Shown piece by piece: positions 5,560-6,087 of a stretch of DNA of 6,087 bases. Source of the DNA: Thomasclavelia spiroformis (lineage in GTDB: Bacteria > Bacillota_I > Bacilli_A > Erysipelotrichales > Coprobacillaceae). The DNA lies in assembly GCA_018369555.1 (NCBI GenBank), contig JAGZCC010000091.1, positions 1-6,087 on the forward strand, written 5' to 3'. The notes beneath the pieces are model-generated. The model had not been told where the DNA came from and searched no databases. It saw only the letters and a list, made by a program, of their open reading frames with translations. The position numbers and the translations under genes are program-made. The stretch's first letter is position 1. Every line of letters starts with the position of its first letter.

Positions 5560-5970
5560 TTATTTTAAATAACTAATTATCTTTTTATTTTGATCAATAG
5601 AACTTTTATATACATCATCATCAACAATTATGTATTCATTACGAATCGTAGTTGAAAAAAGATATTTATCATTTTGATCATATGATGCAATATGAACTTG
5701 ATAGCCCTTAATTTTCTTTTGCTCATTAGCTTTAATTGTAGATAATTTTTTTGTTTCTAGATTATTCAACATATCTTCTAATTTATTAATATTATCATTA
5801 GGTAGTCTTTTTTCAGACATTTTATCATTATTGTATACGTATACTTTAAGATAAGAAACATTAGAATAATCAACAATATTACTAACTTTATTATTAGTTA
5901 TTGCTGATAACCCGATGATTACAATAATCAAACTAAAAAATATAAAGACAATAAATTTTTTCTTCTTCAT
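5560..5970 (-). CDS. small membrane-anchored or secreted protein of unknown function
   Basis: I do not recognise this 136-aa protein. It begins MKKKKF and continues with one long hydrophobic segment (about residues 5-24, FIVFIFFSLIIVIIGLSA), so it is either a single-pass protein with its C-terminus outside or a secreted protein with a signal peptide. There is no lipobox Cys. The exported part (about 25-136) is polar, rich in Asn, Lys, Asp and Tyr, and looks like alternating beta strands (SYLKVYVYNN, GYQVHIASYDQ, NEYIIVDDDVY) around one helical stretch. The layout recalls small extracellular DUF proteins of Firmicutes, but no family is assigned. The start is chosen at the ATG at 5970-5968 because GGAG (complement of 5977-5980) lies 6 bases before it; starts at 5982 (ATG) or 5997 (GTG) would extend the reading frame but have poorer ribosome sites. 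It is convergent with the ABC genes and no clear promoter is visible. Confidence 0.72.
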   Translation of the reverse strand: MKKKKFIVFIFFSLIIVIIGLSAITNNKVSNIVDYSNVSYLKVYVYNNDKMSEKRLPNDNINKLEDMLNNLETKKLSTIKANEQKKIKGYQVHIASYDQNDKYLFSTTIRNEYIIVDDDVYKSSIDQNKKIISYLK

Positions 5971-5986
5971 AATTTTCTCCATTTCC

Positions 5987-6004
5987 CTGCGCTTCACTGC
6001 GCGG
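5987..6004. repeat. GC-rich inverted repeat in the leader of the small minus-strand gene
   Basis: GCGC at 5989-5992 and GCGC at 5999-6002 can pair around TTCACT; TGCGC also occurs as a direct repeat at 5988-5992 and 5998-6002. The patch is strikingly G+C-rich for this window. It lies just upstream of the GGAG site of the minus-strand gene and would form a short hairpin in its mRNA leader. Function is unknown. Confidence 0.4.
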
Positions 6005-6087
6005 ACACAAATATTTAATCAAACAACTTCCTTATGTTTCTAGTAACCTTCTCTATTTAATTGTATAATTTAGTAGAGGTGGTATAC
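6005..6087. other. A+T-rich edge region, no supported gene
   Basis: No open frame is supported. TATAAT on the plus strand at 6064-6069 is followed by AGAGGTGG at 6075-6082, which could be the RBS of a gene starting beyond the window, but no -35 is at proper spacing. The last bases (GAGGTGGTATAC) loosely resemble the core of a T-box leader, though the window ends before this can be judged. Confidence 0.3.

Noticed and set aside
5893..5903. ATTAGTTATTG, an 11-base copy of the start of the CRISPR repeat, inside the small minus-strand gene; a 10-base inverted copy also lies at 5568-5577
   Set aside because: Neither match extends further, both are in very A+T-rich coding DNA, and neither can serve as a tracrRNA anti-repeat. 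Chance is the simplest explanation.
599..5970. Insertion sequence, transposase or prophage genes
   Set aside because: All coding regions are accounted for by a nitroreductase, a MarR regulator, two ABC subunits and one small exported protein; no terminal repeats or target duplications were seen.
5971..5997. Longer N-terminus for the small minus-strand protein from GTG at 5997 or ATG at 5982
   Set aside because: GGAG sits 6 bases before the ATG at 5970, and starting there puts the MKKKKF basic end directly before the hydrophobic segment; the longer starts lack a well-placed ribosome site.

Overview
The window looks like a chromosomal segment of a low-GC Gram-positive bacterium (Firmicutes/Bacillota; gut Erysipelotrichia or Clostridia would fit, but the species cannot be fixed from this sequence). 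Reasons: strongly A+T-rich coding and intergenic DNA, strong GGAGG-type ribosome binding sites, TTG/TATAAT-type promoters, short hairpin-plus-T-run terminators, and two GTG starts. Trp is read from TGG and all stops are TAA or TAG, so nothing suggests a recoded mollicute.

Layout. (1) Positions 1-95: an A+T-rich presumed leader with a possible promoter. (2) Positions 96-467: a small CRISPR-like array of five identical 31-bp repeats plus one decayed terminal repeat, separated by five unique spacers of 33-42 bp. No cas gene lies in the window. (3) Positions 468-598: a 12-bp perfect inverted repeat that could end the array transcript, then the promoter and RBS of the next gene. (4) Positions 599-1360: an NfsA/FRP-type flavin nitroreductase with a terminator overlapping its stop codon. 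(5) Positions 1380-5548: a compact regulated unit made of a consensus promoter, an operator, a MarR-family regulator, a second copy of the same operator, and two overlapping half-size ABC exporter genes, closed by a strong terminator. (6) Positions 5560-5970, minus strand: a small membrane-anchored or secreted protein of unknown function, convergent with the ABC genes. (7) Positions 5971-6087: a GC-rich hairpin patch and an uninterpreted edge.

How the genes work together. The MarR protein very probably represses its own promoter and controls the ABC pair: a 12-bp near-palindrome over its own transcription start recurs as the exact reverse complement just before the first ABC gene. The two ABC proteins have complementary defects in their ATPase motifs, as in heterodimeric exporters of the LmrCD/BmrCD (YheI/YheH)/TM287-288 type, so they should form one asymmetric drug or lipid exporter. 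The nitroreductase has its own promoter and terminator and lacks the shared operator, so it is a neighbour rather than a clear member of the regulon.

The genes are ordinary families. The parts most worth a second look are the CRISPR-like array (unclassified repeat with an RNA hairpin, spacers with a strand bias) and the marR-ABC junction, where a mirrored promoter-operator and an A+T hairpin could define a short antisense RNA.
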